From NCBI RefSeq assembly GCF_000876015.1, contig NZ_BBQM01000012.1, positions 186,001-250,000 on the forward strand: a stretch of DNA of 64,000 nt. The letters run 5' to 3'. Shown piece by piece: positions 7,649 to 17,723 of the stretch; position 1 is the stretch's first letter; each line of letters opens with the position of its first letter. Position numbers and translations under genes: made by a program. The stretch comes from Cupriavidus basilensis. Lineage in GTDB: Bacteria; Pseudomonadota; Gammaproteobacteria; Burkholderiales; Burkholderiaceae. A model generated the notes under the pieces. The model saw only the letters and a program-made list of their open reading frames with translations, did not search any database and was not told the DNA's origin.

Positions 7649-9241
7649 ATGAACAATTTCTGGAATTTCCCCTATCCTTCGCAGCGCGTGCCGGTCCTGG
7701 CCGACAACGTGGTGGCCACCTCGCAGCCGCTGGCGGCCGCGGCCGGCTTGCGCATGCTGGCGCGCGGCGGCAACGCCGTGGACGCGGCGCTGGCCACGGC
7801 CATCGCGCTGACCGTGGTCGAGCCGTGCATGAACGGGATCGGCGGCGATGCCTTCGCGCTGATCTGGGACGGCAAGGAACTGCACGGCCTGAACGCCAGC
7901 GGCCGCGCGCCCGCGGCGTGGACGCCGGAATATTTCTCGCGCTACGACAGCATGCCGCCCAACGGCTGGGACGCCGTGACCGTGCCGGGCGCCGTCTCGG
8001 GCTGGCGCGCCACCTGGGAAAAGTTCGGCAGCCTGCCGTTCGCCGACCTGTTCGAGCCGGCGCTGGAATACGCGCGCAACGGCTTCCTGGTGTCGCACAC
8101 GGTGCACCGCCAGTGGCAGGCGCAGGTGCCGGTGCTGATCGACAAGCCGGGCTTCGCCGAGGCCTTCGCCCCCAACGGCCGCGCGCCGCTGCCGGGCGAG
8201 CGCTTCATCTGCGAGGGCCAGGCGCGCACGCTGGCGCGCATCGCCGAGAGCAAGGGCGACGACTTCTATCACGGCGAGCTCGCGGCCAGCATCGCCGCGC
8301 ACGCGCGCGCCACCGGCGGGCTGATCACCGAGGCCGACCTGGCCGCGCACCGCGCCGACTGGGTGCAGCCGATCAGCACGGCCTACCGCGATCTGGAGCT
8401 GTTCGAGATCGGCCCGAACGGGCAGGGCATCGGCGCGCTGATGGCGCTGGGCATGCTGGAGCAGTTCGACGTGGCCGGCGCGGGCGTGGACTCGGCCGAG
8501 GCCATCCACCTGCAGGTCGAGGCCATGAAGCTGGCCTTCGCCGACCTGCACGCCTACGTGGGCGATCCCGCGGCGATGCACGAGGTGCAGGCCGCGCACC
8601 TGCTGGACCGCGGCTACCTGGCCAGCCGCGCCAAAGCCATCGACCCGGAGCGCGCCGGCAACCCCGGCCCGGGCAAGCCGCACAGCGGCGGCACGGTCTA
8701 CCTGACCGTGGCGGACCGCAACGGCATGATGGTTTCGTACATCCAGTCCAACTTCAAGGGCTTCGGCTCCGGCGTGGTGGTGCCCGGCACCGGCATCGCC
8801 CTGCACAACCGCGGCTGGGGCTTCAACCTCAAGCCGGGCCACCCCAACCAGGTCAGCCCGGGCAAGCGGCCGTTCCACACCATCATCCCCGGTTTCCTGA
8901 TGCGCCAGGGCAAGCCGCTGGCCGGCTTCGGCGTGATGGGCGGCTCCATGCAGGCCCAGGGCCACGTGCAGATGACCAGCCGGCTGGCCGACTTCGGCCA
9001 GAACCCGCAGGCCGCGTGCGACGGCCCGCGCTGGCGCGTGCTGGACGACAACAGCACCGTCGCGGTGGAATGGAACTGCCCGGAAGCCACCGTGGCCGGG
9101 CTGCGCGCGCGCGGCCACAAGGTGGAGGTGGCTCCGCGCGGCAACCTGGAGTTCGGCGGCGCGCAGATCGCCATGCGGCTCGACAGCGGCTACGCGGCCG
9201 CGTCGGATCACCGCAAGGACGGCTACCCGGTCGGTTTCTGA
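7649..9241 (+). CDS. Gamma-glutamyltransferase family protein (Ntn hydrolase)
   Basis: 530 aa from ATG 7649. The GGT-family opening (ATSQPLAAAAGLRMLARGGNA, split by position) and NGIGGDAF are clear. The autoprocessing/nucleophile region reads SGGTVYLTVADRNG, so Thr349 aligns with the catalytic Thr that is freed by self-cleavage. I see no obvious signal peptide; the enzyme may be cytoplasmic, as in the YwrD-like branch that acts on cephalosporin- or glutathione-like gamma-glutamyl or acyl amides. No good Shine-Dalgarno sequence precedes the start. The exact substrate is not predictable. It follows the Bug receptor on the same strand after the structured repeat, so co-transcription is doubtful. 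Confidence 0.88.
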   Translation: MNNFWNFPYPSQRVPVLADNVVATSQPLAAAAGLRMLARGGNAVDAALATAIALTVVEPCMNGIGGDAFALIWDGKELHGLNASGRAPAAWTPEYFSRYDSMPPNGWDAVTVPGAVSGWRATWEKFGSLPFADLFEPALEYARNGFLVSHTVHRQWQAQVPVLIDKPGFAEAFAPNGRAPLPGERFICEGQARTLARIAESKGDDFYHGELAASIAAHARATGGLITEADLAAHRADWVQPISTAYRDLELFEIGPNGQGIGALMALGMLEQFDVAGAGVDSAEAIHLQVEAMKLAFADLHAYVGDPAAMHEVQAAHLLDRGYLASRAKAIDPERAGNPGPGKPHSGGTVYLTVADRNGMMVSYIQSNFKGFGSGVVVPGTGIALHNRGWGFNLKPGHPNQVSPGKRPFHTIIPGFLMRQGKPLAGFGVMGGSMQAQGHVQMTSRLADFGQNPQAACDGPRWRVLDDNSTVAVEWNCPEATVAGLRARGHKVEVAPRGNLEFGGAQIAMRLDSGYAAASDHRKDGYPVGF

Positions 9242-9364
9242 TACCGGGCTGCCGTTTGCGCGGCGGCGGAAAAATAGTCGGGTGTGTGGGTTGGGACACA
9301 TCAAACAGCCGGAACCGGGGCATAGACTGAAGGCGTCCTTTTTGCCAGCCAAGGAGAGGTCGCC

Positions 9365-9586
9365 ATGGAAACGCTCCGGTCCCGCCGCCTGCTCGATCGT
9401 GTTTCGCCGGCCGTGCTGGCCGACCTGCGCCGGATGCAGGCGGCCACCGAATGGGCCCGGGCGCTGGCTGCCGCCGGCCGCGCGCCGGTGGACGCGGCGG
9501 GCGAGGGCTTCGAGTTCGCCCGCTACGATCCGGGATTGCGCGGCTTCGTACTGCTCAGGCTGCGCGGCGGGGTGCGCGACGCCTGA
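9365..9586 (+). CDS. Small hypothetical protein
   Basis: A 73-aa protein (starts METLRSRRLLDRVSP), helical and Arg/Ala-rich, with no signal peptide and no family that I recognise. A strong AAGGAGAG sits 7 bp before the ATG, which argues that it is translated. It stands between the GGT-like gene and the hopanoid promoter, on the same strand. Confidence 0.6.
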   Translation: METLRSRRLLDRVSPAVLADLRRMQAATEWARALAAAGRAPVDAAGEGFEFARYDPGLRGFVLLRLRGGVRDA

Positions 9587-9769
9587 CGCGGACAGGCATG
9601 GCGTCCCGCCCGCCGGCACGGCGGCGGGCGTCCCCGGGGTCTCTTCCTTCCTGTGCCTTCCCGGCCGCATTTCCGGCTCCGCCACGGCGAGCCGGCCTCC
9701 AGGCGCCAGGCGCCCGCGCCACCCCGGGTTCACCCGGCTGCGCCTCGCCCGGCCCTGTGCGGCGCGCCT

Positions 9770-9778
9770 TGCTATAAT
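9770..9778 (+). promoter_or_regulatory. Extended -10 promoter of hpnD
   Basis: TGC-TATAAT is a perfect -10 hexamer with a TGn extension; there is no recognisable -35 box at the expected spacing. Transcription would begin near 9785, giving a leader of about 85 nt before the GTG start at 9871. The shc gene has a very similar element (10803-10811). Confidence 0.6.
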
Positions 9779-9870
9779 CCCGAATTACCCAAAAATCATG
9801 CCGCCCCGGCCGCGCGCATGCCTTTGCCCGCGCTTTGCCGGCAACGGCGGCGGCGAGGGTGGTTCAATGC

Positions 9871-10737
9871 GTGACGGGGAGTTACGTGGCCGGAACCGAT
9901 ATCGCAGTGCAAGACGTCCCACCCAGCGCGGGCAATCCCGTTTCGACCGGCAGCTCGTTCCATGCCGCCATGAAGATCCTGCCTGCCGCGCAGCGGGAGG
10001 CGATGTTCGAGATCTACGCCTTCTGCCGGCAGGTGGACGATATTGCCGACGGCGACGGCCCGCGCCCGCAGCGCCTGGCCGGGCTGGACGCCTGGCGCGC
10101 CGACCTGGCCGCCTGCTATGCGGGCACGCCGCCGCCGGCGCTGCGCCGGCTGCACGCGCAGATCGTGCGCTACGGCCTGCTGCAGGAGGATTTCCTGGCG
10201 GTGGTCGACGGCATGGCGATGGACGTGCTGGCCGACATCCGCGCGCCGGACGCGGCCACGCTGGACCTGTACTGCGACCGCGTGGCGAGCGCCGTCGGGC
10301 GGCTTGCCGTGCGCGTGTTCGGCATGGAGCGCGAGGCCGGCGTGGCGCTGGCGCATCACCTGGGCCGCGCGCTGCAGCTGACCAACATCCTGCGCGACAT
10401 CGACGAGGATGCCGGGCTGGGCCGCGTCTACCTGCCGGCCGAGGCGCTGGCCGGGGCCGGCGTGCCGCCGGGCGCGCCCGAGGCCATCGTCGGCCATCCC
10501 GCGGTGGGCCGCGCCTGCCTGGAAGTGGCGGGGCAGGCCCAGGCGCACTATGACAAGGCGTTCGCCATCATGGCGGACGCCCCGCGCCGCGTGGTGCGCT
10601 CGCCGCGCATCATGGGCGAGGTCTACCACGTGGTGCTGCAGCGCCTGCTGGCGCGCGGCTGGGCCAACCCGCGCGAGCGGGTGCGGGTGCCGCGCGCGCG
10701 GGCGCTCTGGATCCTGTTGCGGCACGGCTTCGTCTGA
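9871..10737 (+). CDS. hpnD: Presqualene diphosphate synthase HpnD
   Basis: Joins two farnesyl diphosphates into presqualene diphosphate, the first committed step to squalene and hopanoids. The squalene/phytoene synthase signatures are present: the first Asp-rich motif in FCRQVDDIADG and the second in LTNILRDIDEDAGLGRVYLP. About 288 aa from the GTG at 9871. The start is uncertain: an ATG at 9835 would add 12 residues, and later GTG codons are possible. It heads the hopanoid locus. HpnC and HpnE, which normally complete squalene formation, are not adjacent or elsewhere in the window. Confidence 0.92.
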   Translation: MTGSYVAGTDIAVQDVPPSAGNPVSTGSSFHAAMKILPAAQREAMFEIYAFCRQVDDIADGDGPRPQRLAGLDAWRADLAACYAGTPPPALRRLHAQIVRYGLLQEDFLAVVDGMAMDVLADIRAPDAATLDLYCDRVASAVGRLAVRVFGMEREAGVALAHHLGRALQLTNILRDIDEDAGLGRVYLPAEALAGAGVPPGAPEAIVGHPAVGRACLEVAGQAQAHYDKAFAIMADAPRRVVRSPRIMGEVYHVVLQRLLARGWANPRERVRVPRARALWILLRHGFV

Positions 10738-10802
10738 AGCCATTTCGCTGATTTGCCGCTGCGCGCCGTCGCCACCCCGCGGGCCTGGCGAGCGCGCAGC
10801 AT

Positions 10803-10811
10803 TGCTGTAAT
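10803..10811 (+). promoter_or_regulatory. Putative extended -10 promoter of shc
   Basis: TGC-TGTAAT in the 104-bp gap between hpnD and shc. The surrounding TTGCTGTAATCGCG closely matches TTGCTATAATCCCG upstream of hpnD, suggesting that shc can be transcribed on its own as well as by read-through. Confidence 0.4.
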
Positions 10812-10841
10812 CGCGTTGTTGAAGAGAGGACATCGAGACCG

Positions 10842-12866
10842 ATGAGCCAAGTAGCAATATCTCCCGATCCGGCCGCTGCCGCGGCATCCGTGCAAGGCAT
10901 GGCGGAGACGGGCGCGCTGGAAGGCGCGATCGGCCGCGCGCAGGACGCGCTGCTGGCGGCCCAGCGGCCGGACGGCCACTGGGTGTTCGAGCTGGAAGCC
11001 GACGCCACCATCCCGGCCGAGTACGTCCTGCTGGTGCACTACCTCGGCGAGAGCGTCGACACCGTGCTGGAAGCCCGCATCGCGCGCTATCTGCGCCGCA
11101 TCCAGAATGCCGACGGCGGCTGGCCGCTGTTCCACCAGGGCGCCTCGGACATCAGCGCGAGCGTGAAGGCGTATTTCGCGCTGAAGATGATCGGCGACGA
11201 TCCCGAGTCCGAGCACATGCGGCGCGCGCGCGCGTCCATCCACGCGCAGGGCGGCGCCGAGGGCAGCAACGTCTTTACCCGCACGTTGCTGGCGCTGTAC
11301 GGCGTGATGCCGTGGCAGGCGGTGCCGATGATGCCCGTGGAGATCATGCTGCTGCCGCTGTGGTTCCCGTTCCACCTGTCCAAGGTGGCGTACTGGGCGC
11401 GCACGGTGGTGGTGCCGCTGCTGGTGCTCAACAGCCTGCGCCCGCAGGCGCGCAACCCGCGCGGCGTGGGCATCGACGAGCTGTTCGCGCGCCCGTGCCA
11501 GGCCGCGCGCCTGCCGCCCAAGGCGCCGCACCAGAGCCGCGCCTGGTTCAGCTTCTTCCGCGTGGTCGATGCCGGCCTGCGCGTGGCCGAGCCGCTGTTC
11601 CCGCGCGGCCTGCGCAAGCGCGCGATCGCCCGCGCCGAGCGCTTCGTGCGCGAGCGCCTGAACGGCGAGGACGGCCTGGGCGCCATCTTCCCGGCGATGG
11701 CCAATGCCGTGATGATGTTCGACGTGCTCGGCGTGCCGAAGACCGACCCGGACGTGGCGGTGGCGCGCGCCTCGGTCGAGAAGCTGCTGGTGGTGCATGG
11801 CGACGAAGCCTATTGCCAGCCGTGCCTGTCGCCGGTGTGGGACACCTCGCTGGCCAGCCACGCGCTGCTCGAGGCCGGCGGCGCGCGCGCCGAAGCGGCC
11901 GCCGAGCGCGGCCTGCAATGGCTGCTGCCGCTGCAGGTGCTGGACGTGCGCGGCGACTGGATCGTGCGGCGCCCGCAGGTGCGTCCCGGCGGCTGGGCCT
12001 TCCAGTACGCCAACCCGCATTACCCGGACGTGGACGACACCGCCGTGGTGGCGATGGCGATGGACCGCGCCGCGCGCGTGGGCGCCGGCGCGCCGGCCGT
12101 GACCGCGGCCAGCCATCGCGAGCGCTATGGCCAGGCCGTGGCGCGCGCGCGCGAGTGGGTCGAGGGCATGCAGAGCAGCAACGGCGGCTGGGGCGCCTTC
12201 GAGCCCGAGAACACGCACGAGTACCTCAACAACATCCCGTTCGCCGACCACGGCGCGCTGCTCGACCCGCCCACCGCCGACGTCTCGGCGCGCTGCCTGT
12301 CGATGCTGGCGCAGCTCGGCGAGTCCGCCTCCAGCAGCGACGCCTTCCGGCGCGCGCTGCGCTACCTGCTCGACGAGCAGATGCCGGACGGCAGCTGGTA
12401 CGGCCGCTGGGGCATGAACTACATCTACGGCACGTGGAGCGCGCTGTGCGCGCTGAACGCCGCCGGCATGGGCCCGGAAGCGCCGGAAATGCGCCGCGCC
12501 GCCGAATGGCTGGTCTCGATCCAGAACGCCGACGGCGGCTGGGGCGAGGACGGCAGCAGCTACCGCCTCGACTACCAGGGCTACGAGCCCGCGCCGAGCG
12601 TGGCCTCGCAGACCGCGTGGGCGGTGCTGGCGCTGATGGCGGCCGGCGCGGTCGAGCATCCGGCGGTGGCGCGCGGCATCGACTACCTGGTGAGCACGCA
12701 GCAGGCCGACGGCCTGTGGCATGAAGCGCGTTTCACCGCGGTGGGCTTCCCGCGCGTGTTCTACCTGCGCTACCACGGCTACGCGCGTTTCTTCCCGCTG
12801 TGGGCGCTGGCGCGTTTCCGCAATCTGCGCCGCGCCGGCACGCAGGCGGTGGCGTGGGGGATGTAG
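10842..12866 (+). CDS. shc: Squalene-hopene cyclase
   Basis: A 674-aa membrane-associated terpene cyclase that converts squalene to hopene/hopanol. The acid catalytic motif DVDDTA is at residues 396-401. Several QW repeats are visible (QRPDGHWVFELE near the N-terminus, QNADGGWPLF, QSSNGGWGAFE, QMPDGSWYGRWG, QNADGGWGEDG, QQADGLWHEA), giving the double alpha-barrel fold. The length is standard. It lies 104 bp after hpnD and its last 13 bases overlap the hpnG start, indicating coupled translation. Confidence 0.97.
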   Translation: MSQVAISPDPAAAAASVQGMAETGALEGAIGRAQDALLAAQRPDGHWVFELEADATIPAEYVLLVHYLGESVDTVLEARIARYLRRIQNADGGWPLFHQGASDISASVKAYFALKMIGDDPESEHMRRARASIHAQGGAEGSNVFTRTLLALYGVMPWQAVPMMPVEIMLLPLWFPFHLSKVAYWARTVVVPLLVLNSLRPQARNPRGVGIDELFARPCQAARLPPKAPHQSRAWFSFFRVVDAGLRVAEPLFPRGLRKRAIARAERFVRERLNGEDGLGAIFPAMANAVMMFDVLGVPKTDPDVAVARASVEKLLVVHGDEAYCQPCLSPVWDTSLASHALLEAGGARAEAAAERGLQWLLPLQVLDVRGDWIVRRPQVRPGGWAFQYANPHYPDVDDTAVVAMAMDRAARVGAGAPAVTAASHRERYGQAVARAREWVEGMQSSNGGWGAFEPENTHEYLNNIPFADHGALLDPPTADVSARCLSMLAQLGESASSSDAFRRALRYLLDEQMPDGSWYGRWGMNYIYGTWSALCALNAAGMGPEAPEMRRAAEWLVSIQNADGGWGEDGSSYRLDYQGYEPAPSVASQTAWAVLALMAAGAVEHPAVARGIDYLVSTQQADGLWHEARFTAVGFPRVFYLRYHGYARFFPLWALARFRNLRRAGTQAVAWGM

Positions 12867-13558
12867 GCAGGGCAGCGGCCGCGCCGGCGCCGCGCCGCGC
12901 CGGCCCCACGCTGGTGGTGGCCGGCATGCGCTTCGAGGCCCGCATCGCCGCGGGCCCCGGCATCGAGACCCTCTACGGCCTGCGCGCCGAAGCGCTCGCG
13001 CAGGCCCTGCGCGAGCGCCTGGCGCGGCCCTGCGCCGGCGTCATCAGCTTCGGCGTGGCGGGCGGGCTGGCGCCCGCGCTGCTGCCCGGCAAGGTGATCG
13101 TCGCCACCGGCATCCACGATGGCGCCAGCTTCTGGCCGGCCGATGCCGGCTGGCTGCGCGCGCTCTCCCGCGCGCTTCCCGACGCGGCCGCCGGCACGCT
13201 GGCCGGCGGCGACGACCCCGTCACCGCCGTGGCCGCCAAGGCCGCGCTGCACGCCGCCACCGGCGCGCTGGCGGCCGACATGGAATCCCACATCGCGGCA
13301 CGCATCGCGCACGCGCATGGCGTGCCTTTCGCCGCCTGCCGCGTGGTGGTGGACCCGGCCGCGCGCGAAGTCCCGCCCGCCGCCGTCGCCGGCATGGGCG
13401 CGGACGGCGGCACCGACATCGTTGCCGTGCTGAAGTCGCTGCTGGCCGCGCCCGGCCAGTTGCCGGACCTGCTCAGGCTGGCGCGCGACGCGAAACTGGC
13501 CCGGCTCGGGCTGGAGGCCGCGCGCCGCCGGGCGGGCGCGGGATTCGGGCTGATCTGA
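12854..13558 (+). CDS. hpnG: Hopanoid nucleosidase/phosphorylase HpnG
   Basis: A 234-aa member of the purine nucleoside phosphorylase/MTA nucleosidase fold. In known hopanoid pathways HpnG removes adenine from adenosylhopane made by HpnH, yielding ribosylhopane. The N-terminal VVAGMRFEARIA, the glycine-rich ISFGVAGGL and the substrate motif ADMESHIAARIA with its Met-Glu pair are visible. The GTG at 12854 is chosen: it lies inside the end of shc and gives the usual length. The overlap suggests translational coupling. Confidence 0.9.
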   Translation: MGDVGRAAAAPAPRRAGPTLVVAGMRFEARIAAGPGIETLYGLRAEALAQALRERLARPCAGVISFGVAGGLAPALLPGKVIVATGIHDGASFWPADAGWLRALSRALPDAAAGTLAGGDDPVTAVAAKAALHAATGALAADMESHIAARIAHAHGVPFAACRVVVDPAAREVPPAAVAGMGADGGTDIVAVLKSLLAAPGQLPDLLRLARDAKLARLGLEAARRRAGAGFGLI

Positions 13559-13589
13559 TTCGGGGCTGGCCTGGGCCTGCCTGGCGTTT

Positions 13590-13630
13590 CGCCGGGCCGC
13601 GCCCGGCGCCTGATCCGGACCCGAACGGGT
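13590..13630. terminator. Hairpin pair between convergent hpnG and mlaA
   Basis: CGCCGGGC-cgc-GCCCGGCG (13590-13608) is followed by ACCCG-aa-CGGGT (13619-13630). There is no U-tract, so it is only terminator-like, but it sits exactly between two converging genes. Confidence 0.4.
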
Positions 13631-13691
13631 GCCGGCACGCGCATGCCGCCTGCGGGGCGCTCGCGGCGCCCCGCCGGCGTCCTTCCTATTC

Positions 13692-14582
13692 CTATTCCTT
13701 CTTGCCGTCCCCTTCGGGGGCTTTCTCCGCGCCGCCGGCCGGCGGCGGCACCGGCTCGGCCGTGGCGTCGGCAGGCGCGGCGGATGTGGCGGATGTGGCG
13801 GGCGCGGTAGCCGGCGTGCCGGGCGCGGCCGGGGCGGCGTCCGCCGGCGCCTCGTCGTCGTCATACTGCGGCAGCTTGCCGCCACCGCCGTCGATCAGGT
13901 ACTGGCGCCGCTGCAGGTAGGCATCGCGCACGAAGCTGTAGCGGTCCAGCGCCGCCAGCGCCAGCAGGTCGGTCGCGCCCAGCGCGTTGGTGCGGGCATC
14001 GAGGAAGCCCAGGAAATACATGCCGTAGCGATAGTCCTGGTCGATCCAGGTGGTCGGCGAGATCTGGAGATTCACGTACAGGCCGACGCCGTCGCGGATC
14101 GAGCTCGGGCCGAACAGCGGCAGCACCAGGTAGGGGCCCGACGGGATGCCCCACACGCCCAGGGTCAGGCCGAAATCCTGCGAATGCTTGCCCAGGCCGG
14201 CCGGCGTGGCGATGTCGATCAGGCCGCCGATGCCCAGCGTCGAATTGATGGCGATGCGCATGAAGCTCTCGGCCGCGTCCACGCCCTTGCCCTGCAGCAG
14301 GTTGTTGACGAAATTGCCGACGTCGCCGATGTTCGAGTAGAAATTGGTCACCGCCGTGCGCACCGGCTGCGGCGTGACGGCGCGGTAGCCCTTGGCCAGC
14401 GGCGTCGCCACGTATTCGTCGAGCTTGTCGTTGACCGTGAACACGGCGCGGTTGAACGGCTCGATGGGGTCGGCCGGGCTGGCCTGCGGGCCGCTGGCGC
14501 AGGCCGTGGCCAGCAGCGCGAGGGACAGCGCGGACAGGAGCCGCGCCAGGCGGCTGGATCGGGAATCGGGGCGGTGGGTCAT
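13692..14582 (-). CDS. mlaA: MlaA/VacJ-family outer-membrane lipoprotein
   Basis: A 296-aa lipoprotein with a type II signal peptide and lipobox LLATAC (Cys near residue 28). The mature part has the MlaA core (DPIEPFNRAVFTVNDKLDEY, GPSSIRDGVG, RYSFVRDAYLQRRQ). The last 60 residues are an Ala/Pro/Asp-rich tail rarely seen in E. coli MlaA. MlaA forms an outer-membrane channel for lipid movement with the periplasmic carrier MlaC. Here it lies 13 bp downstream of hpnN and near hpnM (MlaC-like), so this set probably moves hopanoids or phospholipids between membranes. Confidence 0.93.
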   Translation of the reverse strand: MTHRPDSRSSRLARLLSALSLALLATACASGPQASPADPIEPFNRAVFTVNDKLDEYVATPLAKGYRAVTPQPVRTAVTNFYSNIGDVGNFVNNLLQGKGVDAAESFMRIAINSTLGIGGLIDIATPAGLGKHSQDFGLTLGVWGIPSGPYLVLPLFGPSSIRDGVGLYVNLQISPTTWIDQDYRYGMYFLGFLDARTNALGATDLLALAALDRYSFVRDAYLQRRQYLIDGGGGKLPQYDDDEAPADAAPAAPGTPATAPATSATSAAPADATAEPVPPPAGGAEKAPEGDGKKE

Positions 14583-14595
14583 GGTTGGCGGAGGT

Positions 14596-17268
14596 TCATT
14601 GGGCCAGTTTCTTGGCTGACTTGGCGCGTTCGCGCGGCTTGCCCATCAGGATCGGCTGGAAGAAGACGGCGCCGGCCAGCGTGCACACCAGCGCCAGCGC
14701 CAGCAGCTTGCCCATGCTGGCGGTGCCGGGATGCTGGGACAGCCACAGGCTGCCGAAGGCGGTGGCGGTGGTGGCCGCGCTGAACAGCACGGCGTGGGTC
14801 AGCGGCGACTGCAGCAGGTGCGTCTTGCCCTGGCGCCACGCCAGCACGTAGTAGATCTTGAACGCCACGCCGATGCCGAACAGCAGCGGCAGGGCGATCA
14901 CGTTGGCGAAGTTGAGCGGGATGCCGAACACCGCGCACAGCTCCAGCGTCAGCAGCGCCGACACCAGCAGCGGCACCAGCGTGCGCAGCACGTCGCCCAC
15001 GCGGCGCAGCGTGATCCACAGCAGCAGCGTGATCGACAGCACGGCCCACACGCCGGCGTGGGCGAAGGCGGTCATGATGGTGTCGGCCGAGCCGCGGATC
15101 GAGATCGGGCCGCCCACGGCGCCCGGCGCGACGCGCTGCACGGCGTCGATGAAGCGCTTGAGCGCGGCGTCGCGCAGCTCGCTGTCGCGGCTGGAGGCGT
15201 CGGCGTCGCCGGGCTTGGCCGCGGCGGGCAGTTTGGGGCTGACGCTGATCAGCGCCTGGCCGTCCGGAGCCACCCAGTCGCGCGCCAGCGCGGGCGGCAG
15301 CGCGGCCTGCGTGATCGGCTGCGGCGACAGCATGCGCTGCAGGCGCGCCAGCGCCAGGCGCAGCGGCAGCGCGATGGCCTGCTCGGCGCGGTCGCGCGTG
15401 GCGGCATCGGCGGCGGCGAGCTTGCGCAGCGAGGCGGCCAGGTGCGCCGCTTCCGCCGCGCCCGGGCCGGGATGGTCCTCGGCGGCCAGCGCGAGCTGGC
15501 GCGCGGCGTTCTTGAGCGAGTTGACGCGGCGCTCGTCGTTGGCCGGCGTGGCCACGGCCTGCGTCAGCACCGGCAGCAGGCTGGTGGCGGCGTCGGCGAT
15601 CAGTTCGAGCCTGGCCGGCTGGTCGTCGGGGATGAAGGTCTGCAGCGTGACCACGCGCGCCACTTCCGGCAGCGCGGCGAGGCGGTCGGCGGTGGCCCGC
15701 GCGGCGTCCAGCGACGGCGCCAGCACGTTGACGTTGTCGGTGCCGGCCTGGGGCGCGTCCTTGAGCGAGAGCAGCGTGGCCATCGATTCGGAATGCGGGT
15801 CCTTCAGGTGCAGCGGATCGAAGTCGAAGCGCAGGTGCAGCAGCAGCGGCAGGCCGGCGAGGATCACGCCGAGCGTGGCGATCAGCACCTGGGTGCGGTA
15901 GCGCTCGAAGAAGGCATCGGCCGGCGCCAGCCACTTGAAGCCCGGCACGTCGACGCGGCCGGTCTCGTCCTTCGGGCGCATCACGGTGATCAGCGCCGGC
16001 AGCAGCGTGATGGTGGTGCTGAATGCCACCAGCATGCCCACGCCGGCGATCTTGCCCAGCTCCGCCACGCCGCGGTAGTCGGTCGGCAGGAAGCAGAAGA
16101 AGGCGGCCGCGGTGGCCGTGGAGGCCAGCGCGAGCGGCACGCCGACCGCCTTGGCGGTGCTGGCGAGCGCGTCGGGAATGTGCGGGTACGTGTGGCGCTC
16201 GGCACGGTAGCGCACGCCGAACTGGATGCCGAAGTCCACCCCCAGGCCGACGAACAGCACGGCGAAGGCGACCGAGATCATGTTGAGCGCGCCCACCATC
16301 GCCAGGCCCAGCGCGGCGGTGATGGCCAGGCCCGCCAGCAGGCTGGCCAGCACGGCCAGGATCAGCCGCTTGGAGCGCAGCGCCAGCCACAGGATCAGGA
16401 TCACGACCACCAGCGTGAGCATGCCGTTTACTGCCGCGCCTTGCTTGACCGAGGCGAACTCGTCGTCGGCCAGGGCCTGCGAGCCGGTCAGGTGCACGCT
16501 GGCGCCGTAGCGCTCGTCGAGGCCGAGCTTGAGCGCGGCGGTGCGGATGGCCTCGGCGGCACCGGCGCCGGCCTGGAGGTCGGCGTAGTCCAGCACCGGG
16601 CTGAGGGCGACGAAGGACATCGCCTCCGCGCCGGGCGCCGGCTGCTGGCTGGCGTCCACCAGCCCGGTCCAGGACAGCGCGCCCGGCTTGCCGGCCAGCG
16701 CCTGGTCGACGGCGGCCGCGCTGCTGCCGAGCAGCCTGGTCATGTCGGCGAGCTTGACCTGGCCCAGTTGCAGCGGCAGCGACAGCGTGGTGGTGAGGGT
16801 GTCGGACAGGCCGCGCAGGGTCGGGTCGTGCGCCAGCGCGTTGAGCAGCGGGCGCGCCTGCTTGAGCTGCGAGGTCACGTCGCGCAGCTTGGCGGTGTCG
16901 ACGAAGAGCAGGCCGTTGCGTTCGAAGAAATCGCCGCCGCCGGGCTGGCTGACGGCGCGAAAGCGCGCGGTGTCCTGCGCCAGCGCGCCGGCCAGCTCGT
17001 CGGCGGCGGCATCGGCCAGCTCGGGCGCCGGCGCGCGCACCACCGCCAGGATCATCTGGTCGCGCTGCGGGAAGGCGGCGCTGACCGCGGCATCGCGCTT
17101 GGCCCACGGCTGGTCCGACTCCAGCAGGCGGCTGATGTCGGTGTTGATGGCGAAATGCAGGGCGACATAGATGCCGCTGGCGATGGTCAGCAACAGCGCA
17201 AGCGCGATCACGGGCCACGCGCGGCGGGTGGAGAACTTGACGATGCGAATGACCGACGACGTCATCAT
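14596..17268 (-). CDS. hpnN: Hopanoid RND-type transporter HpnN
   Basis: About 890 aa, MMPL/RND fold: a transmembrane helix at residues 14-35, a large periplasmic domain, a block of five or six helices (about 260-450), a second periplasmic domain and a second helix block near the C-terminus. HpnN is known in Rhodopseudomonas and Burkholderia to carry hopanoids to the outer membrane. The start is set at 17268, where [18 protein letters not shown] matches the family N-terminus; the open frame further upstream is Arg/Pro-rich non-coding sequence. mlaA follows 13 bp later in one operon. It is divergent from hpnM. Confidence 0.94.
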   Translation of the reverse strand: MMTSSVIRIVKFSTRRAWPVIALALLLTIASGIYVALHFAINTDISRLLESDQPWAKRDAAVSAAFPQRDQMILAVVRAPAPELADAAADELAGALAQDTARFRAVSQPGGGDFFERNGLLFVDTAKLRDVTSQLKQARPLLNALAHDPTLRGLSDTLTTTLSLPLQLGQVKLADMTRLLGSSAAAVDQALAGKPGALSWTGLVDASQQPAPGAEAMSFVALSPVLDYADLQAGAGAAEAIRTAALKLGLDERYGASVHLTGSQALADDEFASVKQGAAVNGMLTLVVVILILWLALRSKRLILAVLASLLAGLAITAALGLAMVGALNMISVAFAVLFVGLGVDFGIQFGVRYRAERHTYPHIPDALASTAKAVGVPLALASTATAAAFFCFLPTDYRGVAELGKIAGVGMLVAFSTTITLLPALITVMRPKDETGRVDVPGFKWLAPADAFFERYRTQVLIATLGVILAGLPLLLHLRFDFDPLHLKDPHSESMATLLSLKDAPQAGTDNVNVLAPSLDAARATADRLAALPEVARVVTLQTFIPDDQPARLELIADAATSLLPVLTQAVATPANDERRVNSLKNAARQLALAAEDHPGPGAAEAAHLAASLRKLAAADAATRDRAEQAIALPLRLALARLQRMLSPQPITQAALPPALARDWVAPDGQALISVSPKLPAAAKPGDADASSRDSELRDAALKRFIDAVQRVAPGAVGGPISIRGSADTIMTAFAHAGVWAVLSITLLLWITLRRVGDVLRTLVPLLVSALLTLELCAVFGIPLNFANVIALPLLFGIGVAFKIYYVLAWRQGKTHLLQSPLTHAVLFSAATTATAFGSLWLSQHPGTASMGKLLALALVCTLAGAVFFQPILMGKPRERAKSAKKLAQ

Positions 17269-17723
17269 GGGCGTTTTGGGGGCCTGTGTGGGGGCCTGAG
17301 TGATGCGCCGGGGAGGGCGCGGTAAAAAAAGGTGCGGCCGCTGGCATGACCGCGGCCGCGGCCGGCGCGGCTCGCGCTGCGGCGCGCGGCGCCGGGCAGC
17401 GCGCAAGGTAGCGCGCAAAGCAGCGCCGCGGCACAAAGCGGCAGCCGCGAGTATAACGGGCTGGCGCGGCAAGGCGCTCCGGCGGCGGGCCGCGCGGCGA
17501 CACGATGGCGGCCGCGGCGGGGCGCGGCACGCCTGCGCATGGGTACGCTATACTGCCCCGTCACGCGCGCGCCGGCGGGCGGCGGCCGGAAACAGGCTGC
17601 CGCCGGGTGCGCCGCGGCGCGCTTTTCATCCTGCTTTCCATCCGGCTTTCCCGGCGGCTCCGCCGGCGAGTGCCGGCAGCGGCCCGGCAGCGGCCCGGCT
17701 GGCTTTTTCAGGTCTAAATTCGC
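17269..17723. other. Intergenic region between divergent hpnN and hpnM
   Basis: About 455 bp without a gene. TATACT at 17549-17554 is a plausible -10 hexamer for hpnM, although the matching -35 is poor. The rest is extremely GC-rich, with short GCGGC runs and an A-run (TAAAAAAAGG) just upstream of hpnN on the plus strand. Confidence 0.4.

Noticed and set aside
14731-17325. Very long open frame on the plus strand opposite hpnN
   Set aside because: Gln/Arg/Ala-rich composition, no domains, and complete overlap with the clear RND transporter. It is a by-product of high GC content, as are similar long antisense frames at 7250-9733, 10623-12776 and 34570-37008.
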